This document shows, piece by piece, positions 44,058-53,295 of a stretch of DNA of 64,000 nucleotides. Source of the stretch: Rhodoferax mekongensis (GTDB lineage: Bacteria; Pseudomonadota; Gammaproteobacteria; Burkholderiales; Burkholderiaceae_C); the NCBI RefSeq assembly GCF_032191775.1, contig NZ_CP132507.1, positions 2,443,001 through 2,507,000 of the forward strand. Reading direction: 5' to 3'. The first letter of the stretch is position 1. Each line of letters opens with the position of its first letter. Made by a program: the position numbers and the translations under genes. The notes beneath the pieces were generated by a model that saw only the letters and a program-made list of their open reading frames with translations, had not been told where the DNA came from and ran no database searches.

Positions 44058-45881
44058 ATGAGTAAACAAATCCGAAACATCGCCATCATTGCGCACGTTG
44101 ACCACGGCAAAACCACCATGGTTGACCAGTTGCTGCGTCAGTCCGGCACCTTTGCCGAGCACGAAAAAGTGGTTGACACCGTGATGGACAACAACGCCAT
44201 CGAAAAAGAACGCGGCATTACGATTCTGGCCAAGAACTGCGCCGTGAGCTGGGAAGGTACCCACATCAACATCGTGGACACCCCCGGACACGCGGACTTC
44301 GGCGGTGAAGTGGAACGTGCCCTTTCCATGGTCGACAGCGTGTTGCTGTTGATTGATGCGCAAGAAGGCCCCATGCCCCAGACCCGATTCGTGACGAAGA
44401 AGGCCTTGGCCTTGGGTCTGAAGCCTATTGTGGTTGTGAACAAGGTGGACAAACCCGGCGCCAACCCCGACAAGGTGGTGAACGCTGCATTTGACCTGTT
44501 TGACAAACTGGGGGCGACCGACGAGCAGCTGGACTTCCCCGTGGTGTACGCCTCCGGTATCAATGGCTGGTCTTCCCTGGAAGAAGGCGCTCCCGGTGAG
44601 CAGTGGGGCCCCGACATGTCGGCCCTGTTCAACACCATCCTGAAGCACGTTCCACCGAACTCCGGTGACCCGACAGCACCCTTGCAGTTGCAAATCTCTG
44701 CACTGGACTTCTCCAGCTTCGTCGGACGCATCGGCGTGGGCCGTATCAGCCAAGGCACGCTGAAGCCCATGCAAGATGTGGTGGTGATGGAGGGGCCGGA
44801 CGGCAAGTCGGTGAAGGGCCGTGTCAATCAGGTATTGACCTTCCAGGGCCTGGACCGCATGCAAACACCTCTGGCCGGTCCTGGTGACATCGTGTTGATC
44901 AACGGTATCGAAGATATCGGTATCGGCGTGACGGTGACCGATCCAGCCAATCCCCAGCCACTGCCCATGCTGAAGGTCGATGAGCCTACCCTGACCATGA
45001 ACTTCTGCGTGAACACCAGCCCCTTGGCCGGTCGTGAAGGCAAGTACGTTACCAGCCGCCAGATCTGGGACCGCCTGCAAAAGGAACTGCAACACAACGT
45101 GGCGCTGCGCGTCAACGAAACCGATGAAGAAGGCGTGTTTGAAGTCATGGGTCGTGGTGAACTGCACCTGACCATCCTGCTGGAAAACATGCGCCGTGAA
45201 GGCTATGAAATGGCCGTGTCCAAGCCCCGCGTGATGTTCAAGGACATCAATGGCGAGAAGCACGAGCCTATCGAGCTGGTGACCGCGGACATCGAAGAAC
45301 AGCACCAGGGCGGCGTGATGCAGGCACTGGGCGAACGCAAAGGCGAGTTGATCAACATGGAACCGGACGGCCGTGGCCGTGTCCGTTTGGAATACCGCAT
45401 TCCTGCCCGTGGCTTGATTGGCTTCTCTAACGAATTCCTGAACTTGACCCGTGGTTCCGGCCTGATCTCCAACATCTTTGACAGCTATGAGCCGCACAAG
45501 GGTGACATCGGTGGCCGCAAGAACGGTGTGTTGATCTCCATGGACGACGGTGAAATTTTCACCTACGCCTTGGGCAAGCTGGACGACCGCGGTCGCATGT
45601 TCGTGAAGGCGAATGATCCGGTGTACGAAGGCATGATTGTGGGTATCCACAACCGTGACAACGACCTGGTGGTGAACGCAACCCGCACCAAGCAGCTGAC
45701 CAACTTCCGCGTGTCCGGCAAGGAAGATGCGATCAAGATCACTCCCCCGATCGAGCTGACTTTGGAATACGGCGTCGAATTCATCGAGGACGACGAGTTG
45801 GTCGAAATCACGCCCAAATCGGTGCGTCTGCGCAAGCGCTACCTGAAAGAGCACGAGCGCAAGCGCGCATCCCGCGAGTAA
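44058..45881 (+). CDS. typA: GTPase TypA/BipA
   Basis: 607 residues. Ribosome-associated translational GTPase: NIAIIAHVDHGKTTMVDQLL (P-loop), RGITILAKNCAV (switch 1), DTPGHADFGGEVER, and NKVDKPGANPDKV. EF-G-like domains III and V and the BipA-specific C-terminal domain follow (TNFRVSGKEDAIKITPP). In known species it assists 50S assembly at low temperature. It lies 14 bases after truB, so it is probably the last gene of the rimP operon, or has its own promoter within truB. Confidence 0.98.
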   Translation: MSKQIRNIAIIAHVDHGKTTMVDQLLRQSGTFAEHEKVVDTVMDNNAIEKERGITILAKNCAVSWEGTHINIVDTPGHADFGGEVERALSMVDSVLLLIDAQEGPMPQTRFVTKKALALGLKPIVVVNKVDKPGANPDKVVNAAFDLFDKLGATDEQLDFPVVYASGINGWSSLEEGAPGEQWGPDMSALFNTILKHVPPNSGDPTAPLQLQISALDFSSFVGRIGVGRISQGTLKPMQDVVVMEGPDGKSVKGRVNQVLTFQGLDRMQTPLAGPGDIVLINGIEDIGIGVTVTDPANPQPLPMLKVDEPTLTMNFCVNTSPLAGREGKYVTSRQIWDRLQKELQHNVALRVNETDEEGVFEVMGRGELHLTILLENMRREGYEMAVSKPRVMFKDINGEKHEPIELVTADIEEQHQGGVMQALGERKGELINMEPDGRGRVRLEYRIPARGLIGFSNEFLNLTRGSGLISNIFDSYEPHKGDIGGRKNGVLISMDDGEIFTYALGKLDDRGRMFVKANDPVYEGMIVGIHNRDNDLVVNATRTKQLTNFRVSGKEDAIKITPPIELTLEYGVEFIEDDELVEITPKSVRLRKRYLKEHERKRASRE

Positions 45882-45911
45882 TTCATGGGCCGGCGAGAGC
45901 CGGTGCATGAA
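45882..45911 (+). terminator. Hairpin directly after typA
   Basis: TTCATGGGCCGGC and GCCGGTGCATGAA pair over 11 of 13 positions around GAGA, starting at the base after the stop. There is no T run. The inner part (CCGGC-GAGA-GCCGG) resembles hairpin 3 of the three-hairpin repeat but the flanks do not. Confidence 0.5.
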
Positions 45912-46015
45912 CGCCCCGCAGGGGGAATCAACGTCCGCGGTCCGGCTCAGCTGGTCCCGCGGCGTTGTTGTTTTCACCATGCCTGCTTTCAAGGCATGTC
46001 AGCACAGGAAACTGC

Positions 46016-46888
46016 ATGAAGCTCACCCACAACCGCGCTGTCTTGCTGATGGTGTTGGTCGCCCTGATGTGGTCCACCGCCGGCGTGGTGACACGCCATT
46101 TGGAATCTGCGCGAAGCTTCGAGGTGACCTTTTGGCGCTCGTTTTTTACGGTGATCAGTTTGCTGGTGATCCTGCCCGTGGTCAGCGGAAGGGGTGTGTT
46201 CGCCAAACTGCGCAGTGCCACACCGGCCTTCTGGCTTTCAGGCGTGTGCTGGAGCGTGATGTTCACCGCCTTCATGGTGGCGCTCACCCTGACCTCGGTA
46301 GGCAATGTGTTGGTCACCATGTCCATGGGGCCGCTGCTCACCGCATTGATGGCGCGCATCTTCATCGGGCACCGGATACCGGCACGCACCTGGGTGGCGG
46401 TGATGGTGGCAGGCGCGGGCATTGTGTATATGTATGCGTCCCAAGTCGACAGCATCACGCTGTGGGGAACCCTGGTCGCCTTGTGTGTGCCGATTGCAGG
46501 CGCGACCAACTGGACGGTGACGCAACACGCACACACCCATGGGCATGACATCGACCTGATGCCCGCCGTGTGGGTGGGCGGCGTGATTTCGTGCATCCTC
46601 ACCTTGCCCTTGGCGCTGCCCTTGCAGGCAACTGCACATGACGTGGCCCTGTTGGGATTTCTGGGCGTCTTTCAGCTCGCCGTGCCCTGTGTGTTGAGCG
46701 TGCGGGTCGCCCAGGTGCTGAAGGCGCCAGAGATATCCTTGCTTCAATTGCTGGAGGTCATTTTCGGCATTCTGCTGGCATGGCTGGGCGCGAACGAAGT
46801 GCCTGGGAGTGCTGTTTTGTCCGGCGGTGCCTTGGTCATCGGTGCACTGCTGGTGAATGAACTGATTGGATGGAGACAACGCAAATGA
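46016..46888 (+). CDS. EamA/DMT-family transporter
   Basis: 290 residues with ten predicted membrane helices in two EamA halves. The first begins RAVLLMVLVALMWSTAGVVTRHLE and the second LWGTLVALCVPIAGATNW. The start at 46016 has a fine ribosome-binding site (CAGGAA, 5-base spacing) and a 10-bp-class hairpin (ATGCCT/AGGCAT, 45979-45998) just before it. Drug/metabolite exporters of this type move amino acids, purines or metabolites; the substrate is unknown. The stop overlaps the next start (ATGA). Confidence 0.9.
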   Translation: MKLTHNRAVLLMVLVALMWSTAGVVTRHLESARSFEVTFWRSFFTVISLLVILPVVSGRGVFAKLRSATPAFWLSGVCWSVMFTAFMVALTLTSVGNVLVTMSMGPLLTALMARIFIGHRIPARTWVAVMVAGAGIVYMYASQVDSITLWGTLVALCVPIAGATNWTVTQHAHTHGHDIDLMPAVWVGGVISCILTLPLALPLQATAHDVALLGFLGVFQLAVPCVLSVRVAQVLKAPEISLLQLLEVIFGILLAWLGANEVPGSAVLSGGALVIGALLVNELIGWRQRK

Positions 46889-47997
46889 AACACGGAGACT
46901 GGGGTCTGGATGTCGTTACCGAGGTGAGCGGTGGGGTGGGTTACATCACCTTGAACCGGCCAAAAGCATTGAATGCCTTGAGCTTGGGTATGGTGCGCTC
47001 GCTCACCACGATTCTTTTGGCGTGGAAGGACGATTCCAGTATCCATGCAGTGGCCATCCGCGGCAGCAACAAAGAAGGCCCCTTCGGAGGATTTTGTGCA
47101 GGCGGGGATATCCGCTTTTTCCACGCTGCGGCACTGGCAGGCGACCCGGCGCTGGAGGACTTCTTCACGGAGGAGTACGCACTGAACCACCTCATCCACA
47201 CCTACCCCAAGCCTTACCTGGCATTCATGGACGGCATCGTGATGGGCGGGGGCATGGGTATCAGCCAAGGTGCATCACACCGTTTCGTGACCTTGCGAAC
47301 CAAAATGGCCATGCCCGAAACCAATATAGGCCTGTTTCCGGATGTAGGCGGGGGCTATTTTTTGAGCCGTTGTCCGGGTAGTACCGGCGAGTGGTTGGCC
47401 TTGACCGGTGAGGTGATTGGCGCAGACGCTGCCATTGCGGTGCGTTTGGCGGACTACGTGCTGGACGCAGGCCGACTCCAGGAAGCCTGGGATGCCTTGG
47501 CTGGTGTGGATTGGGAGTCTGCAGGTTCACTTGACGCTTGGATTGCTACATTTTCCATAGCTGCTCGCGCAGATTCCATGGTCGCTAGAGATCAAATTGA
47601 TGCCTATTTTTCTCTGGCGGATGTGCAGTCTATCGTGGGTGCTCTGGAGGCCGACAGGTCTGAGTGGGCGCAACATACGGCGGCTACTTTGCGCAAGCGT
47701 TCGCCGCTGATGCTGCATGTGGTGCTGGAGCAGGTGCGCAGAGCGCGCACCATGAGCCTGGCCGAGGACTTGCGGATGGAGCGTGACATGGTGCGGCACT
47801 GCTTCGTCACCCGCCATTTGGATCGCGCCGGAGCGCGCAGTGAAACGGTGGAGGGTATCCGTGCACTTGCCGTGGACAAGGACCACCAGCCACAGTGGAA
47901 CCCGGCACGGATTGAGGATGTGACCACCGCCATGGTGGCCCCTTTCTTTGACAGCCCATGGCCCACGAACGCTCACCCCTTGCGTACGCTTTTCTGA
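46885..47997 (+). CDS. Enoyl-CoA hydratase/isomerase family, 3-hydroxyisobutyryl-CoA hydrolase-like
   Basis: 370 residues from the ATG at 46885, with GGAGA 8-9 bases before it. Crotonase fold of the long HIBCH type: GGVGYITLNRPKALNALSLG, GGFCAGGDIRFF (oxyanion loop), and MPETNIGLFPDVGGGYFLSR with the Glu/Asp of the hydrolase branch. Such enzymes release 3-hydroxyisobutyrate in valine breakdown. No other valine catabolism gene is next to it. Bases 47545-47590 carry a 45-bp repeat, encoded as ATFSIAARADSMVARD in a helical linker. Confidence 0.9.
   Translation: MKHGDWGLDVVTEVSGGVGYITLNRPKALNALSLGMVRSLTTILLAWKDDSSIHAVAIRGSNKEGPFGGFCAGGDIRFFHAAALAGDPALEDFFTEEYALNHLIHTYPKPYLAFMDGIVMGGGMGISQGASHRFVTLRTKMAMPETNIGLFPDVGGGYFLSRCPGSTGEWLALTGEVIGADAAIAVRLADYVLDAGRLQEAWDALAGVDWESAGSLDAWIATFSIAARADSMVARDQIDAYFSLADVQSIVGALEADRSEWAQHTAATLRKRSPLMLHVVLEQVRRARTMSLAEDLRMERDMVRHCFVTRHLDRAGARSETVEGIRALAVDKDHQPQWNPARIEDVTTAMVAPFFDSPWPTNAHPLRTLF
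47545..47590 (-). repeat. 45-bp dispersed repeat, copy in the hydrolase gene
   Basis: On the minus strand: CTCTAGCGACCATGGAATCT, then GCGCGAGCAGCTATGG, then TGTAGC. It lies inside the 3-hydroxyisobutyryl-CoA hydrolase-like gene (46885-47997), antisense to it. Confidence 0.7.
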
Positions 47998-48016
47998 GGC
48001 GAACCTGCGACTTCGC

Positions 48017-48835
48017 TCAGCGCGGAAGTTGGGCGTACACAGTTTCGGACAAGGCCATGAGGGCAGGGCGGTCCAAATCGCCGGTCAGGGCATAACCGAA
48101 ATTGCGGTCTACCCAGTAAAAGCTGAGGTTCTGGCCCTGTTGGCTGAACTGGAACGAGGTCGCGGTGGGGGATGCGTCGGTCGTGCTTGTGAGCCCCCCC
48201 ACATACAAGGTGACGCGCTTGCCCGTGGCATTCTCGAACATGAACTGGGCGCGGGCACCGCTATCCCCCGACAAAAGACGCCCGCCCATCAGCTGAAAGC
48301 CCTGGGCAGACAGATCGGGCACTTTGAGTTCGCGCCCCAAGCGTTTGGAAAGCCACTGAACCAGATGCTGTTGTTCTGCTGCACTGACTTCGACGGGGTG
48401 CTTCACTTCCGGCGAAAACACGGCATGGGCCACACTAGCCTGCATGACAAATGCCTTTTCGCTGCGCTGTTGGCTGGCGTAAGTGCCATTATTGAACCCG
48501 CTCAGCACAGGTTGCAAAAACCAGCCCATTCCGAATGCAAACAACACGCTGGCAGCCATACCACCCCAGAGAATCCATTGGGTTCTTTGCTGTTGACGCT
48601 GACCGAGTTGTGACGCCGCCTGCAGCAGATGCGTCGGCAATGGTTCATCCAGAACGTCAGCGTGCAATTCACTGATGCGTTGGTTCAGGCGTTTCCATTC
48701 CTGTGCATCTGCCAGTAATGCGGGGTGCTCCCGTAGTTGGTCTTCCAATGTCGCGCGCTGATCCTCCGGCAGGCGCCTGTCAACCCAGGCATGCACATCA
48801 TCCGGGCGCGGGGGAGGGGAAGAGGGGTGATTCAT
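48017..48835 (-). CDS. Anti-sigma factor, membrane-anchored
   Basis: 272 residues from the ATG at 48835. The N-terminal cytoplasmic part (DDVHAWVDRRLPEDQRATLEDQL) is a zinc-free anti-sigma helix bundle of the ChrR/RskA type. One transmembrane segment follows (WILWGGMAASVLFAFGMGWFL, residues about 90-112), then a periplasmic domain (RELKVPDLSAQGFQLMGGRLL). It should hold the ECF sigma factor, encoded 10 bases upstream, inactive until an envelope signal arrives. Confidence 0.88.
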   Translation of the reverse strand: MNHPSSPPPRPDDVHAWVDRRLPEDQRATLEDQLREHPALLADAQEWKRLNQRISELHADVLDEPLPTHLLQAASQLGQRQQQRTQWILWGGMAASVLFAFGMGWFLQPVLSGFNNGTYASQQRSEKAFVMQASVAHAVFSPEVKHPVEVSAAEQQHLVQWLSKRLGRELKVPDLSAQGFQLMGGRLLSGDSGARAQFMFENATGKRVTLYVGGLTSTTDASPTATSFQFSQQGQNLSFYWVDRNFGYALTGDLDRPALMALSETVYAQLPR

Positions 48836-48845
48836 AGGCAGACTC

Positions 48846-49376
48846 TCAACGGACTCGTTGGAGAGGAACAACGTCCGCACCGCGTTTGCTGCTGGCGGGC
48901 GATCCATCCATCAGGTGTTGCAAACGTGTCCGGGCCCGGGACAACCTTGACATCACGGTACCCAAGGGGCTGCCGGTGATCTTGGCCACTTCTGCATAGC
49001 TCATGTCTTCCAATGCCACCAGCAGGAGGACGGTTCTCTGGTCCTCGGGGAGTTGGAGCAGGCAACGTTGCAGGTCCAAGCGACTGTCAGCGTGAGACGT
49101 GGGCGCAGTGAGGCCGGAGGCTTCTCCCTCAAGCCCTTCCGGATCGGTCGCCGCTTGATGCCGGATGATTCGCCGTACATCACTGACGTAGATGTTGTGC
49201 ATGATGGTGAACAACCATGCGCGCAGGTTGCTGCCTGCGGTCCATAAGGTCCATTTCGTGCAGGCACGTTCTAGTGTGTCCTGCACGAGATCATCCGCGG
49301 CCCATACGCTGCCGGTAAGCGCTCTGGCGTAGCGGCGCAGCGCAGGGATCTGATTTTTGAGCTGCGCTGCATCCAT
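48846..49376 (-). CDS. ECF-family RNA polymerase sigma factor
   Basis: 176 residues. Region 2 (IPALRRYARALTGSVWAADDLVQDTLERA; LRAWLFTIMHNIYVSDVRR) and region 4 (LPEDQRTVLLLVALEDMSYAEVAKITGSPLGTVMSRLSRAR) are complete with no regions 1 or 3. It should direct polymerase to its own operon and a small regulon. A TTG two codons upstream is an alternative start. It lies between the lipoprotein gene (6 bases) and the anti-sigma gene (10 bases). Confidence 0.95.
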   Translation of the reverse strand: MDAAQLKNQIPALRRYARALTGSVWAADDLVQDTLERACTKWTLWTAGSNLRAWLFTIMHNIYVSDVRRIIRHQAATDPEGLEGEASGLTAPTSHADSRLDLQRCLLQLPEDQRTVLLLVALEDMSYAEVAKITGSPLGTVMSRLSRARTRLQHLMDGSPASSKRGADVVPLQRVR

Positions 49377-49382
49377 GGTCAA

Positions 49383-49757
49383 TCAGGGGGTGACGGTGCG
49401 CCAGACGTTTTGCACGCCATTGCCGGTGACGTCTCCGGGCTTGGCGTCCTTGATCCAGAAGTACAGGGGTTTGCCTTTGAGAGCCCACTGCTTCTTGCCG
49501 TCATCGCGGGTGATGATGCTGTAGTCGCCGCTGGCCTTGTCGGTGTCCGAGGCCATCAGTGGGGGCCAATTGATCGCGCATTGACCATTGCACACCGATT
49601 TACCACTGCCGGTTGTGTCTTTGTCAAAGGTGTACAGGGTCATGCCGTTGCTGCCCGTCAAAATGCCGCCATTCACGGCAACGGGTGCCGATGGCGCCAT
49701 GGCCGCGCAGCCGCCCAGCAAGGCGGCGGAAAGTGTGGCGATCGCGAGAAATTTCAT
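49383..49757 (-). CDS. COG4315-type predicted lipoprotein
   Basis: 124 residues. Lipoprotein signal with lipobox (AALLGGCAAM). It holds the two YxFDKDxxGxSxC-like motifs of the family: MTLYTFDKDTTGSGKSVCNG and, more degenerate, KPLYFWIKDAKPGDVTGNGV, plus CAINWPPL. Function is unknown; family members are secreted or surface lipoproteins often encoded with an ECF sigma and its anti-sigma, as here. It is the first gene of the three-gene operon. Confidence 0.9.
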   Translation of the reverse strand: MKFLAIATLSAALLGGCAAMAPSAPVAVNGGILTGSNGMTLYTFDKDTTGSGKSVCNGQCAINWPPLMASDTDKASGDYSIITRDDGKKQWALKGKPLYFWIKDAKPGDVTGNGVQNVWRTVTP

Positions 49758-49848
49758 GGAGTACTCCGGAGTTGTAAAGCCCGCGGGATGCGTGCTTACC
49801 AGATAAACGCCGGACCATGACGGTTTATTCCATGCCGCCAGAAAAAAT

Positions 49849-50322
49849 TCAACGGTTTCGGTCTTTCATGGCGCGTTCGACTTCCCGCTTGCCCTCGCGG
49901 TCTTTGATGGTGTCTCGCTTGTCGTGCTCGGCTTTGCCTTTGGCCAGGGCGATGTCGCACTTCACTTTCCCGTTTTTCCAATGCAGGTTGATGGGCACTA
50001 GCGTATAGCCCTTTTGTTCAACTTTGCCGGTCAGGCGCTTGATTTCTTCCTTGTGTAGCAGCAGCTTTTTGGTGCGGATTTTGTCCGGACTGACGTGGCT
50101 GGAGGCCGTGTGCAAAGGGTTGATCTGTAGGCCGATGATGAACATTTCACCATCGCGAATGACCACATAGCCGTCGGTCAACTGCACTTTGCCTTCGCGC
50201 AGGGATTTGACCTCCCAGCCTTCGAGCACAAGGCCAGCCTCGAAGCGCTCCTCAAAGAAATAATTGAAGGCGGCTTTTTTGTTGTCGGCGATGCGGGAGG
50301 CAGTTTCGGGTTTTTTGGCCAT
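49849..50322 (-). CDS. smpB: SsrA-binding protein
   Basis: 157 residues from the ATG at 50322. [32 protein letters not shown] is the SmpB start, and the tail [29 protein letters not shown] is the basic helix that enters the ribosomal A site. It works with tmRNA to rescue stalled ribosomes. tmRNA is not in the window. Divergent from ratA, as in many proteobacteria. Confidence 0.97.
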   Translation of the reverse strand: MAKKPETASRIADNKKAAFNYFFEERFEAGLVLEGWEVKSLREGKVQLTDGYVVIRDGEMFIIGLQINPLHTASSHVSPDKIRTKKLLLHKEEIKRLTGKVEQKGYTLVPINLHWKNGKVKCDIALAKGKAEHDKRDTIKDREGKREVERAMKDRNR

Positions 50323-50402
50323 GGAGTGAAAGTGGGGGCAACGGGCAGAATTGAAAGACACGCATTGGGGCTTGTCTACAATCCCGCGCAACTCTGCATT
50401 CT

Positions 50403-50846
50403 ATGAAAACTGTCAACAAGTCCGTCCTGATCTGGTACACCCCTGCCGAAATGTATGCTTTGGTGACGGATGTCGCGAGGTATCCCCAGTTTTTGCCATG
50501 GTGTGATCACGCCCAAGTGCTCGAGCAGGATGAAGCTGGCATGACCGCCGAGGTGGGCATTTCATTCGGCGGTATCCGGCAGACTTTTGTCACACGCAAC
50601 ACCCATGTGGATGCGCAGCGTATCGGCATGCAGCTCGTCAAAGGCCCCTTTTCAAATCTCGATGGCGCGTGGAGCTTTGCGGCGGTGGGCGATGGCAGCC
50701 AACGTGCCTGCAGAGTGAGCCTTGCGCTGAATTACGGTTTCGAGAATGCCACACTCGGCAAGCTGGTGGGACCTGTTTTTGACAAGATCGCTGCAAACCT
50801 CGTGGATGCATTCGTAAAGCGCGCACAGCAGGTCTATGGCGACTGA
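50403..50846 (+). CDS. ratA: RatA/COQ10-type START-domain protein
   Basis: 147 residues. A polyketide-cyclase/START fold: MKTVNKSVLIWYTPAEMYALVTDVARYPQFLPWCDHAQVL is the usual RatA opening, ending in VGPVFDKIAANLVDAFVKRAQ. E. coli RatA blocks 70S assembly; relatives bind coenzyme Q. The smpB//ratA-rnfH order is the classic one. A TACAAT -10 box lies at 50377-50382. It overlaps the next gene by 11 bases. Confidence 0.93.
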   Translation: MKTVNKSVLIWYTPAEMYALVTDVARYPQFLPWCDHAQVLEQDEAGMTAEVGISFGGIRQTFVTRNTHVDAQRIGMQLVKGPFSNLDGAWSFAAVGDGSQRACRVSLALNYGFENATLGKLVGPVFDKIAANLVDAFVKRAQQVYGD

Positions 50847-51204
50847 GGCGACGACGTTGACGCCAGACGGCACACTGTCAGTGACGGTGGTTTATGCTCC
50901 TGCAACGCGTCGAATCGAGCAGTGTCAACTGTCGATGAAAAACGGTGCTCTGGTGGCAGAGGCCATTTTTGAAAGTAAGTTGCTGAACGCCTTGTCGGCG
51001 GACCTGGTTGACGCTTTGCTCGTGAGTGTCTGGGGGCGGAAGGCGGGCCTCAAGGACCGATTGCGGGATGGAGATCGCATTGAAATCCTTCGCGATCTGA
51101 GGGTAGATCCCAAAGTAGCTCGCAGAGAGCGCTTCGCAAAACAAGGCGCGAAGTCAGCAGGTTTGTTTGCGCGGCGCCGTGTGGGTGGCAAGGCTGGATA
51201 CTGA
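50836..51204 (+). CDS. rnfH: RnfH-family ubiquitin-like protein (RatB)
   Basis: 122 residues, beta-grasp fold. LSVTVVYAPATRRIEQCQLS and VSVWGRKAGLKDRLRDGDRIEILRDLRVDPKVARRERF are typical of RnfH. A basic tail (KSAGLFARRRVGGKAG) follows. Function is unclear in all species. Often paired with ratA as a putative toxin-antitoxin module, although an antitoxin role was not confirmed (family knowledge). Confidence 0.92.
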   Translation: MATEATTLTPDGTLSVTVVYAPATRRIEQCQLSMKNGALVAEAIFESKLLNALSADLVDALLVSVWGRKAGLKDRLRDGDRIEILRDLRVDPKVARRERFAKQGAKSAGLFARRRVGGKAGY

Positions 51205-51230
51205 CGCTCTTTGCGGTCTGACTGATTCTG

Positions 51231-51740
51231 CTACTTGCAGTCAGCGTCGATGACACCTTGAATGCGCTGCGCCTCAGCTGCTCGGGCTGCGTCATCCAGA
51301 AACTCGCGCTCGCCGGCCGCATTGGTACGAGATATGCGGGCGCCTGAATCAAACGTTGCCTTCGCTTGGCGTGCCAGTTTGCAGTTGTCGGCTTTGGCTT
51401 TGGCGATGCGCTCGTCTTCAGCTTTTTTCTTGGTTGCTTCCGCTGCTTCTGCCTGTTTTTTCTTGGCATCCAATGCTTTGTCTACACCTGCGTCTTTTGG
51501 GAGGACGGGCACTGCGTCTGGCGCAGAAGCGCCGGTGTTCGCCGCCTCCGGGGCAACTGACGCTGTAGCAGGCTTGCTGCCGGCTGGACGTTTCAGAATG
51601 TTTTTCTCGGGAACCTCAGGTCCGGGCCCCCGGTCGCTAAAAATTTTTCTTCCATCCTTGTCTATCCACTGCCACTGAGCCACAGCGCTGAATGAGGCGA
51701 TGGTCAAGGTTATGGCTAAGAGGGGCTTGATCAGGTTCAT
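51231..51740 (-). CDS. DUF4124-domain periplasmic protein
   Basis: 169 residues with a signal peptide (MNLIKPLLAITLTIASFSAVA-QW). The first 45 mature residues are the DUF4124 domain (WQWIDKDGRKIFSDRGPGPEVP). A Pro/Ala-rich linker follows, then a Lys/Glu/Ala coiled coil (KKKQAEAAEATKKKAEDERIA) and a C-terminal two-cysteine segment (CKLARQ...IDADCK). Function unknown. Convergent with rnfH, divergent from guaB. Confidence 0.9.
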   Translation of the reverse strand: MNLIKPLLAITLTIASFSAVAQWQWIDKDGRKIFSDRGPGPEVPEKNILKRPAGSKPATASVAPEAANTGASAPDAVPVLPKDAGVDKALDAKKKQAEAAEATKKKAEDERIAKAKADNCKLARQAKATFDSGARISRTNAAGEREFLDDAARAAEAQRIQGVIDADCK

Positions 51741-51753
51741 ATCCGAAGTTTAG

Positions 51754-53283
<1,530 letters not shown>

Positions 53284-53295
53284 TTCCGCACACTC

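Noticed and set aside
43875..45992. A 705-codon frame antisense to typA
   Set aside because: Same reason; it fully covers a complete TypA gene and has no ribosome-binding site or recognisable domain.
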